Assembly: GCA_021780535.1 (NCBI GenBank)
Contig: JAJXYN010000004.1
Coordinates: 1-50,427 of the forward strand
Source: a bacterium
GTDB taxonomy: Bacteria; Patescibacteria; ABY1; JAGPKW01
Length of the DNA stretch: 50,427 nucleotides
Direction: 5' to 3'
Part shown: positions 23,302 to 31,276 of the stretch, in pieces
Numbering within the stretch: the first letter of the stretch is position 1
How the letters are laid out: each line of letters begins with the position of its first letter
Position numbers and translations under genes: made by a program
The notes under the pieces: generated by a model
What the model saw: the letters and a program-made list of their open reading frames with translations, nothing else
Told to the model about the DNA's origin: nothing
The model's database searches: none

Positions 23302-24396
23302 ATGTCTAATACTAAAACAAAAAATATAATAGTTGCTGGTGGGGCTGGTTTTATTGGCTCTAATTTGTGTGAAGAACTTGTAAAAAGAGGTAATAATGTG
23401 CTTTGTATAGATAATTTTTCAACTGGTAATCAAAAAAACATAGATCATCTTTTGCAATCTACGAATTTTGAACTTATAAACCATGATCTTACAGAACCTA
23501 TTAATTTGGAAGATTATAGAGAAGCTAAAAAATTTAAAGTTGAATTTTATGGTATTTCTGAAATTTATGATTTAGCTTGCCCAAATTCTTCAAAAGATTC
23601 AGTTAAACTTGCTTCTGATACTGCTTTTGCTAATTCTCATGCTACGAAAACATTGTTAGATATAGCTATAAAGTATAATTCTAAATTTTTATTTACTTCT
23701 TCATCTTCTGTTTATGGTGTTCCTAGTGATAGTAATTATCTTGTTGATGAAAAATATATAGGAAGAGTTGATAATTTGTCAGAAGCTGCTTGTTATGACG
23801 AGGGCAAGAGGTTTGCTGAGACTATTTGTGATATTTATAATAGAAATAAAAATTTAGATGTTAAGGTTGTGAGAGTTTTCCCTACTTATGGTCCTAGAAT
23901 GAGACTTGATAGTGGAGTTTTTATAGCAGACGCTATTATTAAAGCTGTTAATAATGAAGACATGACAGTTGATTATTCAAAAGAAGAACATGCTTCTTTT
24001 TGTTATGTGAAAGATTTAGTTGAAGGTATGATACTTATTATGGATAATGGTAAGTTTGGTCCTTATAATATTGGTAATCCAGAAGCTGTTAAAATATCAG
24101 AAGTTGTTGATATTATTAAAAAAATAGTTTCATCTGTTTCTCTCATTGATTATAAGGACAGTGGTAAAAAGAAAATTATCCCTAATATTGATTTGGTTAA
24201 AGAAAAATTTGGTTGGTTTCCTTTAACTCTTTTGGAGGAAGCGTTAAGAGACACTATTGATTATATGAAAGCTGCTAAAAATAGTTTTAATGCTAGCGAT
24301 ATGTTTAAAGAGGGTGAAGAAGATATTTTAAAAGTATCAAAAGATAATTTAAAGAAACAAAAAAATAGTATTTTTGGTATGATATTTAAAGAATAA
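23302..24396 (+). CDS. NAD-dependent SDR epimerase, UDP-glucuronate decarboxylase-like
   Basis: The protein has 364 residues. The Rossmann motif 'GGAGFIGSNL' is at about 13-22. A catalytic 'CYDEGKRFAE' (Tyr-x3-Lys) matches UDP-xylose synthase (UXS), and 'FPTYGPRM' is also typical of that branch. The likely reaction is UDP-glucuronate to UDP-xylose, supplying surface glycans. There is a C-terminal extension of about 35 charged residues beyond the usual fold. The gene starts 15 bp after the subtilase stop, so the two are probably cotranscribed. Confidence 0.82.
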   Translation: MSNTKTKNIIVAGGAGFIGSNLCEELVKRGNNVLCIDNFSTGNQKNIDHLLQSTNFELINHDLTEPINLEDYREAKKFKVEFYGISEIYDLACPNSSKDSVKLASDTAFANSHATKTLLDIAIKYNSKFLFTSSSSVYGVPSDSNYLVDEKYIGRVDNLSEAACYDEGKRFAETICDIYNRNKNLDVKVVRVFPTYGPRMRLDSGVFIADAIIKAVNNEDMTVDYSKEEHASFCYVKDLVEGMILIMDNGKFGPYNIGNPEAVKISEVVDIIKKIVSSVSLIDYKDSGKKKIIPNIDLVKEKFGWFPLTLLEEALRDTIDYMKAAKNSFNASDMFKEGEEDILKVSKDNLKKQKNSIFGMIFKE

Positions 24397-24461
24397 AGAA
24401 GAAAAAATAGAAAAAATACAAAACAAAAAAATACAAAAGAGAAAAAACTAAAAAACTAAAA

Positions 24462-25007
24462 ATGTTTACATTGCTTGCTACCAATTTAGTTACTAGTGCT
24501 TCACAAGCATTAAATAAAGTTAATTTTTCTAATCCAACTTGGGATATTTTTTTAGTGTTGTTTTTTATTACTTTCGCTTTTTTGTATGGAATTTTTTTAG
24601 GAAGAGATAAAATAGTTAGTTTAATTATTGTAATTTTTTTTTCTTATATATTAACTATTAATTTGAATTTTTTATCTAAAATATTAAAAAATTTAACAGC
24701 ATCTCAATTTTCTATTTTAAGTTTGGTATTGTTTATATTATTTTTATTTGTGTTATTTTTTTTAATTGTTAAAAAATCTATTCTTTCTTCAATATCCAAC
24801 CATGCACCTGCTTGGTGGCATGTATTGCTTTATAGTATTATTCACACAGGACTTTTAATATCACTTTCTTTAAGTTTGTTGAGTGGTGAACTACTCAGTG
24901 TTTTTGGTAAAAATATAAAAATTGTATTTATATATCCTCAATCTGTGTTCGTGTGGGTTTTGTTATCTGTTTTATCGTTGGTTTTTTTGAAAAATTCAGA
25001 AGAGTAA
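24462..25007 (+). CDS. Hypothetical polytopic membrane protein
   Basis: The protein has 181 residues with five likely membrane helices (about 27-46, 50-70, 82-103, 120-143, 155-176). A loop 'NHAPAWWHV' lies between helices three and four. No family was recognised with confidence, although the size and layout are CvpA-like. It follows the SDR gene by 65 bp of A-rich sequence. Confidence 0.7.
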   Translation: MFTLLATNLVTSASQALNKVNFSNPTWDIFLVLFFITFAFLYGIFLGRDKIVSLIIVIFFSYILTINLNFLSKILKNLTASQFSILSLVLFILFLFVLFFLIVKKSILSSISNHAPAWWHVLLYSIIHTGLLISLSLSLLSGELLSVFGKNIKIVFIYPQSVFVWVLLSVLSLVFLKNSEE

Positions 25008-25039
25008 TTTTTATTAAATATGCTTACAACATAATACTA

Positions 25040-25068
25040 TTGACTATTTATAAAAAAAGTGTTACTTT
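25040..25068 (+). promoter_or_regulatory. Candidate sigma-70 promoter for the sigma4/HARE gene
   Basis: TTGACT (25040-25045), a 17-bp spacer and TACTTT (25063-25068) lie 63 nt before the ATG. A 9-bp hairpin (25078-25086 with 25114-25122) lies between promoter and start codon. Confidence 0.4.
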
Positions 25069-25131
25069 AGTAGAAACAAATTTTCCGCTTGTTATATCTT
25101 AGTTGTGAATATTGGGAAATTTATTTAATAT

Positions 25132-26274
25132 ATGAAGAAAAATACTACAGTACAACTTGATAACCATGATTTAGACGAGAAAGGTGGTCCGTCAATGTCT
25201 TCTTTGATTGAAGATATATTTTCATATTTGTCTGAACAAGAAGTGGATATTACAAAAAAAAGATTTGGAATCTTTGAAAGAAAACACACTCTTGAAGAAA
25301 TTGGTAAGACTTATGGTGTTACTAGAGAAAGAATAAGACAGATAGAAGGGTCTATTGTTAAAAAAATTGTTAGTCTTAATCAAAAAAATGAAAAACTTAA
25401 AGAATTAAAAACCTCTATTATTCAATTTGTTAAAGAATATGGTGGAATTGTTGAAGAATATTTTTTGATTGAAAATTTTTTTAAAGAATTAAATGAAAAT
25501 GAAAGAAGTTTTGTTGAATTCTTATTGTCAAAAATTTTAATTGAAGATTTGGTTCAAGAAAAAACAGATGGTGGAAATAAAGTTTTTTATAGATTAAATG
25601 GTTTTGCTTCTAATTCATTAGAAAAAATAATTAAAGAAGTCGTTGATATACTTGAAGAAGTGAAGGAACCTTTAAATATTGACGATATATTAGAAAGATT
25701 AAGCATAAAGAAAACTATTGAAAATATTGATGATAAATTGTTAGAAATTTATAATAGTTTAGATGTTGATAATAGTATTCTTTTTAAGAAAACTGTTGAA
25801 TCTTATTTACATGTTTCTAGTGTGGTTAAAAAAAATGTTTTTGGTTTGTGGGGTACTAAGTCTTGGAAGACTGTGTCTCCAAAGAGAATGAGTGATAAAA
25901 TTTATTTAGTTTTGAATAAAGCTGGAAAACCTTTACATTTTAAGGATATTACAAAAATGATTAATGAAAGTGGTTTTGATAAAAAAGCAGCAAGAGATGT
26001 TACTGTTCATAACGAGCTTATTATAGATGATAGATATGTTCTTGTTGGAAGAGGTATATATGCTTTAAAATCTTGGGGATATAGAAGTGGTGCTGTCGCT
26101 GATATTATTGAAGAGATTATTAGAGAAAAAGGAATTGCTATGACAAAATCTGAAATATTAGAGGAAGTTAGCAAACAAAGAATGGTAAAAGATTCTACGG
26201 TTTATCTTTCACTTACAAATGATAAAAGGTTTAATAAGATATCTGCTGGTAAGTATGATTTAGCAAAGAAATAA
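25132..26274 (+). CDS. Sigma-70 region 4 / HARE-HTH fusion transcription regulator
   Basis: The protein has 380 residues. Residues about 33-75 form a sigma-70 region 4.2-like helix-turn-helix ('TLEEIGKTYGVTRERIRQIE'), the part that reads the -35 box. There is no region 2, so it cannot act as a complete sigma factor. Residues about 250-315 ('KIYLVLNKAGKPLHFKDIT') form a HARE-type winged helix like that of the RNA polymerase delta subunit. A second wing-like unit follows at about 320-378. A role as an RNA polymerase-associated regulator is inference from the two domain types. It is followed by a short terminator. Confidence 0.8.
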   Translation: MKKNTTVQLDNHDLDEKGGPSMSSLIEDIFSYLSEQEVDITKKRFGIFERKHTLEEIGKTYGVTRERIRQIEGSIVKKIVSLNQKNEKLKELKTSIIQFVKEYGGIVEEYFLIENFFKELNENERSFVEFLLSKILIEDLVQEKTDGGNKVFYRLNGFASNSLEKIIKEVVDILEEVKEPLNIDDILERLSIKKTIENIDDKLLEIYNSLDVDNSILFKKTVESYLHVSSVVKKNVFGLWGTKSWKTVSPKRMSDKIYLVLNKAGKPLHFKDITKMINESGFDKKAARDVTVHNELIIDDRYVLVGRGIYALKSWGYRSGAVADIIEEIIREKGIAMTKSEILEEVSKQRMVKDSTVYLSLTNDKRFNKISAGKYDLAKK

Positions 26275-26298
26275 AAATTCGGGTTATCCCGTTTTTTT
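26275..26298 (+). terminator. Terminator of the sigma4/HARE gene
   Basis: CGGG-TTAT-CCCG (26280-26291) is flanked by an A run and a seven-T run. The GC stem is short but stands out in this AT-rich DNA. Confidence 0.6.
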
Positions 26299-26311
26299 AT
26301 TTATATGGAAA

Positions 26312-26320
26312 TGATATAAT
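26312..26320 (+). promoter_or_regulatory. Extended -10 promoter before the 26375 gene
   Basis: TGA followed by TATAAT (26315-26320). Transcription would start at about 26327, exactly at the beginning of the AU hairpin. Confidence 0.55.
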
Positions 26321-26324
26321 GAAT

Positions 26325-26370
26325 GTGTAGAAATATGTAAAAGCTTTTCTATATTTTAATGTTTTAATAT
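26325..26370 (+). promoter_or_regulatory. AU-rich 5' UTR hairpin before the 26375 gene
   Basis: TAGAAATATGTAAAAG pairs with CTTTTCTATATTTTA around an AAAAGCTTTT centre. It ends 4 nt before the ATG. Confidence 0.5.
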
Positions 26371-26374
26371 TGTT

Positions 26375-27760
26375 ATGTTCCCAATTGAATATTTGTCACA
26401 AATCTTACAAAGTTTTAATTGGTCTGCTGTGGTGGATTATCTAAATAAGCCTTTTTACGTGCTTTTTTGGGTATTTTTTGTTAATGGTGGTTTTATATTG
26501 TTTATTTTAGTCCTGTTGTGGTGTGTTTATAAAATTTACATGGATACAGCAATGGGTATTTTTATATCCAAAACAAAAAAAGTTTGTATTTCTATTGATA
26601 TACCAAAGAATAATATGCAAACGCCAAAAAGTATTGAATCTCTTTTTATACAGCTTTTAGGTACTTATGTTAAACCTAACCTTAAAGAAAAATATTTTGC
26701 AGGTAAGGTTCCGGTTGAAACTACTGCTTTTGAGATAGTTAGCTTGGATGGCTATATTCAATTTATAATTCATTTAACTGCTTCTTTGAGAGATGTTGTT
26801 GAGAGTGCTATTTTTGCTCAATATCCTGATGCTGAAATTATGGAAGTTCCTGATTATGTTCAAAATTTCCCAGATCATTTCCCATCTGATGATTGGGATA
26901 TGTGGGGAACTGAGTTAACTTTAAAAAGTAAAATAAAAGATAAGGATTATCTTCCTATAAAAACTTATGATGATTTTATAGATGAAGATGCTGAAGAATT
27001 TAGATATAAAGATCCACTTGCCGGAGTTCTTGAGATTATGAGTAAATTAAAAGAGGGAGAGAATCTTTGTTTGCAGATTAGTGTAAGAGGAAGACATTCT
27101 GATGCAACATCTGCATGGGAGGCTGATGTTAGAAAGGAAATGGATAAAATAATGGGGATAAAAGAAGCCCCAGCAACAGCAAAGACGAGTCCTGTTTATG
27201 CTGTATTTTCTCCATTCATTACTATATTTAAAGATATTTTTAGTCAATTATTAACCACAGAAATATCTGCTGACGCTGAAGTAAAAAAAGAAGAAAAAGT
27301 AGAGCTTACAAACTGGGCTAGTAAGTTAAAACCAGATCAAAAAATTACTATGGAACTTTTAGAAAAAAAACTTTCTAAAAAGACTCTTGAAACGAAAATT
27401 AGAATTATGTATATAGCAAAAAAGCAAGTAATGAATAGGGCTAAGGGAGTTTCTGGTATTATGGGAACAATAACCCAATTTAATAATCCTAATGGATCTT
27501 CTCTTGCTCCTGTTGGTGATGTTGGTACTGCTGGAGCTAAGTATTTTAGAGTTGCGCAAAGAACAGCTAAAAAACAAAATTTATTTATTAAAGCATATAA
27601 GGCTAGAAGTATGTTTAGGGGTGGTGGTACTTTTGCTATGAATATTGAAGAGCTTGCTTCTATGTTTCATTTTCCAAATATATCTGTTAAGGCACCTATG
27701 ATTAACAAGGTTGAAAGTAAGAAAGTTGAACCACCGATGGATCTTCCAACTTTAGAATAA
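26375..27760 (+). CDS. Membrane-anchored conserved protein (CPR-type, possibly secretion/pilus related)
   Basis: The protein has 461 residues. One N-terminal membrane helix (about 25-53) precedes a large cytoplasmic region. That region has an alpha/beta part (about 65-290) containing 'EYPDAE'-like 'AQYPDAEIMEVPDY' and 'GENLCLQISVRGRHSD', and a Lys-rich helical part (about 300-345) before 'RGGGTFAMNIEELASMFHFP'. From memory, this layout matches a Patescibacteria family often found beside type IV secretion or pilus ATPases; the ATPase is not in this window. Its last codons are duplicated downstream in the 54-bp repeat. Confidence 0.65.
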   Translation: MFPIEYLSQILQSFNWSAVVDYLNKPFYVLFWVFFVNGGFILFILVLLWCVYKIYMDTAMGIFISKTKKVCISIDIPKNNMQTPKSIESLFIQLLGTYVKPNLKEKYFAGKVPVETTAFEIVSLDGYIQFIIHLTASLRDVVESAIFAQYPDAEIMEVPDYVQNFPDHFPSDDWDMWGTELTLKSKIKDKDYLPIKTYDDFIDEDAEEFRYKDPLAGVLEIMSKLKEGENLCLQISVRGRHSDATSAWEADVRKEMDKIMGIKEAPATAKTSPVYAVFSPFITIFKDIFSQLLTTEISADAEVKKEEKVELTNWASKLKPDQKITMELLEKKLSKKTLETKIRIMYIAKKQVMNRAKGVSGIMGTITQFNNPNGSSLAPVGDVGTAGAKYFRVAQRTAKKQNLFIKAYKARSMFRGGGTFAMNIEELASMFHFPNISVKAPMINKVESKKVEPPMDLPTLE

Positions 27761-27785
27761 TAATTAATACATGATCCAAATAAGA

Positions 27786-27893
27786 TAATAATATTCGCTA
27801 TTGCTCATTTATTATCTAATGGATCTTCCAACTTTAGAATAATAATATTCGCTATTGCTCATTTATTATCTAATGGATCTTCCAACGCTAGAA
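27786..27893 (+). repeat. Two tandem 54-bp repeats carrying a copy of the upstream gene's 3' end
   Basis: Units 27786-27839 and 27840-27893 differ by only two bases. Each ends in ATGGATCTTCCAAC(T/G)(T/C)TAGAA, identical or nearly so to the last codons of the preceding gene (27736-27757). Each unit also holds a small inverted repeat (AGATAATAA/TTATTATCT). It is not a CRISPR array, because there are no spacers. Confidence 0.8.
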
Positions 27894-27898
27894 TAGTA

Positions 27899-27927
27899 TT
27901 TACAAATTTCATGAAATAATATATAAT
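27899..27927 (+). promoter_or_regulatory. Promoter of tRNA-Thr/rpmG
   Basis: TTTACA (27899-27904), a 17-bp spacer and TATAAT (27922-27927). It lies 17 nt before the tRNA 5' end. Confidence 0.8.
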
Positions 27928-27944
27928 GGTTTCATTGAAATTTT

Positions 27945-28017
27945 GCCAGCGTAGCTCAGTTGGTAGAGCTGCAGTTTTGTAAACTGTCGGTCGGGGGTTC
28001 GAGTCCCTTCGCTGGCT
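27945..28017 (+). tRNA. trnT: tRNA-Thr (anticodon TGT)
   Basis: A 73-nt cloverleaf: acceptor GCCAGCG/CGCTGGC, D-arm AGCTCAGTTGGTAGAGCT, anticodon stem GCAGT/ACTGT with loop TTTGTAA (anticodon TGT, reads ACA) and T-arm loop GTTCGAGTC. The discriminator is T. The 3' CCA is not encoded (CCG follows), so it must be added by nucleotidyltransferase. Confidence 0.95.
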
Positions 28018-28053
28018 CCGTCCTTCGCCTTTCAGGCTTCGGCCGGCAAGGCC
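28018..28053 (+). repeat. GC-rich palindromic element directly after tRNA-Thr
   Basis: A GC-rich block in AT-rich DNA containing GCCTTTCAGGC and CTTCGGCCGGCAAGG. It aligns with the in-frame element in uvrD at 34872-34903, which has the same TTCGCC...GCTTCGGC..G.CAAGG order. Confidence 0.55.
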
Positions 28054-28110
28054 ATCTTAAAGAAGTTTGTAGATGGTAAGCCTATTAGTAAGAAAATTAA
28101 TTAAAAGAAT

Positions 28111-28266
28111 ATGTCACAAGATAATTTAATAGTTTTGGCTTGTACTGATTGTAAGTCTGTTAACTATCATTCAAATAAAAACAAAAAAATTCTAAAAAAT
28201 AGACTAGAAATGCAAAAATATTGTAAAGCTTGTAGAAAACATACTTTACATAAAGAAAGTAAATAA
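28111..28266 (+). CDS. rpmG: 50S ribosomal protein L33
   Basis: The protein has 51 residues and is a zinc-ribbon L33. 'CTDC' (11-14) and 'CKAC' (38-41) are the two Cys pairs, so this is the zinc-binding form. 'KNKKILKNRLEMQKYC' is typical of the family. It lies 93 bp after tRNA-Thr under the same promoter, the usual bacterial tRNA-rpmG order, but secE and nusG do not follow. It ends in its own terminator. Confidence 0.93.
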   Translation: MSQDNLIVLACTDCKSVNYHSNKNKKILKNRLEMQKYCKACRKHTLHKESK

Positions 28267-28267
28267 C

Positions 28268-28294
28268 AAAAGTCCTAGAAATAGGATTTTTATT
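28268..28294 (+). terminator. Terminator of tRNA-Thr/rpmG
   Basis: A 10-bp stem with one G-U (28268-28277 with 28282-28291), a GAAA tetraloop and a T run. Confidence 0.75.
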
Positions 28295-28346
28295 ATTGTG
28301 ATTGATTTTGGTAAGGAAATGTAATAAAATTAAATCTATGTAAGCT

Positions 28347-28441
28347 AAAATATAGAAATATTAAAATATAAAAAAGATAAACACTTTAATGTTTTAATAT
28401 TTGAACTTTTCTATGTTTTAATATTTAATATTTTAATATTT
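28347..28441 (+). promoter_or_regulatory. AU-rich 5' UTR inverted repeat before glyS
   Basis: AAAATATAGAAATATT on the left pairs with several AATATTTTAATATT units on the right. It ends 3 nt before the ATG. Confidence 0.5.
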
Positions 28442-28444
28442 GTT

Positions 28445-29854
28445 ATGTCTGAAAATTCAATGGATTATATTATCTCTTATTGCAAAAGACGTGGTTTTGT
28501 TTTCCCTTCATCTGAAATTTATGGTGGTATGGCAGCTATTTATGATTATGGTCATTATGGTATTTTATTAAAAGAAAATATTAAAAATGCTTGGATGAAA
28601 CATATGATTCAGTATAGAGATGATGTTTTAGCTCTTGATAGTGCTATTTTTATGCACCCTAAGACATGGGTTGCTTCTGGACATGTTGGCGGTTTTAATG
28701 ATCCTCAAGTTGATTGTAAAACTTGTAAAGCTAGGATGAGAGCGGATCATTTACTTGAAAAATTTGGTATTAATGCTGATAAACAAACTATTGAATTTAT
28801 TAATGAAGAATTAAATAAAATTAAAGCAACAGGAAAACTTGTTTGTCAAAATTGTGGAGGTAAGGACTTAACTGAAGCTAGAGTGTTTTCTCTTATGGTT
28901 AAATCTAATATTGGTTCTCCGACTGATGCTTTAACTGAAGAAAACGTGGTATATTTGAGACCGGAAACTTGTGGTGGTATTTATTTAGAATATAAAAATA
29001 CCGTTGATAGTATTCATCCAAAAATGCCTTTTGGTATTGCTCAGGTTGGTAAAGCTTTTAGAAATGAAATAGTTGCTAGACAATTTATTTTTAGAACTAG
29101 AGAATTTGAACAAATGGAAATGCAATATTTCCACCATCCAAAAGATACTAAAGAATTATTTGAAAATTGGAAACAAACAAGATGGAATTGGTATTTGCAA
29201 TATGGAATTTTAGAAAATAATATTAGATGGTATAAACATGAAAAGCTAGCTCATTATGCTAGTGATGCTTACGATATAGAATATAATTATAAATCTTTGG
29301 GTGGTTTTAAAGAAGTGGAAGGTGTTCATGCAAGAGGTAATTGGGATTTGTCACAACATTCTAAATTTTCTGGAGAAAACCTTGATTATTTTGATCAAAC
29401 TACTGGAGAAAGATATATACCTCATATAATGGAAACATCAGTTGGTCTTGGTAGATTGTTTCTAATGTTTTTGGATAATGCTTTAGTTGAGGAAAAAATT
29501 GTTTCCGAAGAAGGTAAGGAAGATGTTAGAACCGTTCTTAAAATTCATAAAGATTTAGCTCCTATTAAAATTGCTATTTTTCCATTATTGAAAAATAAAG
29601 AAGAATTGCAAAGTGGCGCTAGAAAAATTTATAATATTTTGAAAAGAAATTGGATGTGTGAATTTGATGATAATGGTAATGTAGGAAAGAGATATAGAAG
29701 ACAAGATGAGATCGGGACTCCTTACTGTATTACTTTTGATTTTGACTCACTTGAGGATGGTACTGTGACTGTTAGAGATAGAGACACTATGAAGCAAGAG
29801 AGAATTAAAATTGACGAACTTGCAAAATATTTTGCGGAAAAATTTGAATATTAA
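28445..29854 (+). CDS. glyS: Glycyl-tRNA synthetase (single-chain, dimeric type)
   Basis: The protein has 469 residues. This is the class II alpha2-type GlyRS found in archaea, eukaryotes and some bacteria, not the alpha2beta2 GlyQ/GlyS pair. Motif 2 is 'FRNEIVARQFIFRTREFEQ' and motif 3 is 'METSVGLGRLFLMFLD'. The Cys pairs 'CKTC' and 'CQNC' in the N-terminal insertion probably bind zinc. The C-terminal anticodon-binding domain starts at about 375 ('APIKIAIFPLL'). The normal GlyRS, with only GGN codons for Gly in the window, fits the standard code. Confidence 0.95.
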   Translation: MSENSMDYIISYCKRRGFVFPSSEIYGGMAAIYDYGHYGILLKENIKNAWMKHMIQYRDDVLALDSAIFMHPKTWVASGHVGGFNDPQVDCKTCKARMRADHLLEKFGINADKQTIEFINEELNKIKATGKLVCQNCGGKDLTEARVFSLMVKSNIGSPTDALTEENVVYLRPETCGGIYLEYKNTVDSIHPKMPFGIAQVGKAFRNEIVARQFIFRTREFEQMEMQYFHHPKDTKELFENWKQTRWNWYLQYGILENNIRWYKHEKLAHYASDAYDIEYNYKSLGGFKEVEGVHARGNWDLSQHSKFSGENLDYFDQTTGERYIPHIMETSVGLGRLFLMFLDNALVEEKIVSEEGKEDVRTVLKIHKDLAPIKIAIFPLLKNKEELQSGARKIYNILKRNWMCEFDDNGNVGKRYRRQDEIGTPYCITFDFDSLEDGTVTVRDRDTMKQERIKIDELAKYFAEKFEY

Positions 29855-29905
29855 AAAATAGGTTGTAAAAGACTTATTTTGTATTGAATAAATTAATTAT
29901 ATTTT

Positions 29906-31201
29906 ATGTCTAATGACTACAAAATCCAGAAACTTGAAAATGGATTAAATCTTATTACTGTCAAAGTTGATAATGTTAACACTGTTAATACTATTGTTTA
30001 TTTTCCCGTTGGTTCTAGATATGAATCTAGTGCTGATAATGGTATATCTCATTTTATTGAGCACATGATGTTTAAAGGGACTATTAATCGCCCAAATACA
30101 CTTGTTTTGAGTACGGAACTTGATAGTATGGGAGCTATCTATAATGCTTATACCTCTAAAGATATGACAGCTTATTATATTAAGAGTAGCAAGGGGGATG
30201 TTAAAAAAAATATAGAAATTCTTGGTGATATGATCTGTAATTCTAAATTTGATATTGATGAAATTAATAAAGAAAGAGGTGTCATCATACAAGAAATGAA
30301 AAAATATGAAGATCTTCCAGAATATTATGTTGAAGATATTTTTGAACAATTAGTTTTTGGTGAAAAAGATAAGCTTGGCCAATTAATTATTGGGAATGAA
30401 AATAATTTAAAATCTTTTACAAGAGATCAATTTATTAATTATAAAAACACTCATTATTTTGGATCTAATGCTTTTGTTTGTATTGTTGGAAATTTTGATG
30501 ATAATGAGGTAACTGAATTGGTAAAAAATAATTTTAAATTTCAAATAAATGGTGAGAGAGATGGAGAAGTTGAAAAATTGAGAACGAATGAGAAAAGGAT
30601 TTTAGAACAATTTGAACCTAAATTGAAGATGTTATACAAGGATATTGAACAAGCTCATTTAAAGCTTGGTTTCCCAGCTTTTTCATATTTTGATAAAGAA
30701 ACTTTTGCCTTGTCTTTATTTTCTGCTGTTTTTGGTGAATGTATGAGTTCTAGACTTTTTATAAACATTAGAGAAAAAGAAGGGCTTTGTTATAATATTT
30801 ATTCTTCTATGGATAGATACCAAGATTGTGGATTATTTTCTATAAATTCTGGACTTGATAAAACAAGAATTTATGAGGCTATTGATTTAATTAAGAAAGA
30901 ATTAAATGAGGTGTTGAAAAACGGTATTACTCTAGATGAATTAAATAAAGCAAAGTCTATAATTCTTGGCAGAATGGATGTGGCGCTAGAGGATACTTCT
31001 AATGTTGCTGAATTTTATGGCAGACAATATTTATTACAAAATAAAATTATAACCCCAGATGAAAAAAAAGATATTATAAAAAAAGTTACATTAGATGAAA
31101 TTAATGATATAATAAAGAAAGTGATTGATTTTAATAAAATCAATATGGCTATAATTGGACCATATAAAGATAGTGCTAAGTTTGAGGAATTATTAAAATA
31201 A
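29906..31201 (+). CDS. M16-family zinc peptidase
   Basis: The protein has 431 residues. The inverted zinc motif HxxEH is at residues 49-53 ('HFIEHMMFKGT'), with the third ligand Glu130 spaced exactly 76 residues further ('IIQEM'), so the active site is intact. The C-terminal half has the family's R/Y substrate-binding feature ('EKEGLCYNIYSSM'). There is no signal peptide, so it is probably cytoplasmic. Some bacterial members process signal or other short peptides; the substrate here is unknown. Confidence 0.92.
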   Translation: MSNDYKIQKLENGLNLITVKVDNVNTVNTIVYFPVGSRYESSADNGISHFIEHMMFKGTINRPNTLVLSTELDSMGAIYNAYTSKDMTAYYIKSSKGDVKKNIEILGDMICNSKFDIDEINKERGVIIQEMKKYEDLPEYYVEDIFEQLVFGEKDKLGQLIIGNENNLKSFTRDQFINYKNTHYFGSNAFVCIVGNFDDNEVTELVKNNFKFQINGERDGEVEKLRTNEKRILEQFEPKLKMLYKDIEQAHLKLGFPAFSYFDKETFALSLFSAVFGECMSSRLFINIREKEGLCYNIYSSMDRYQDCGLFSINSGLDKTRIYEAIDLIKKELNEVLKNGITLDELNKAKSIILGRMDVALEDTSNVAEFYGRQYLLQNKIITPDEKKDIIKKVTLDEINDIIKKVIDFNKINMAIIGPYKDSAKFEELLK

Positions 31202-31207
31202 ATTAAT

Positions 31208-31272
31208 TGAAATATAGAAATATTGAAAAATTAAAAAGTTTTTATATTTTCATGTTTAAATGTTTAAATATT
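31208..31272 (+). promoter_or_regulatory. AU-rich 5' UTR inverted repeat before the AI-2E permease gene
   Basis: GAAATATAGAAATATTG pairs with T-rich sequence (ATATTTTCATGTTTAAA). It fills the whole gap between the M16 stop and the next ATG. No separate promoter is visible. Confidence 0.5.
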
Positions 31273-31276
31273 TTAT

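Noticed and set aside
27786..27893. CRISPR array
   Set aside because: There are only two directly adjacent 54-bp units with no spacers, and each contains a copy of a gene end.
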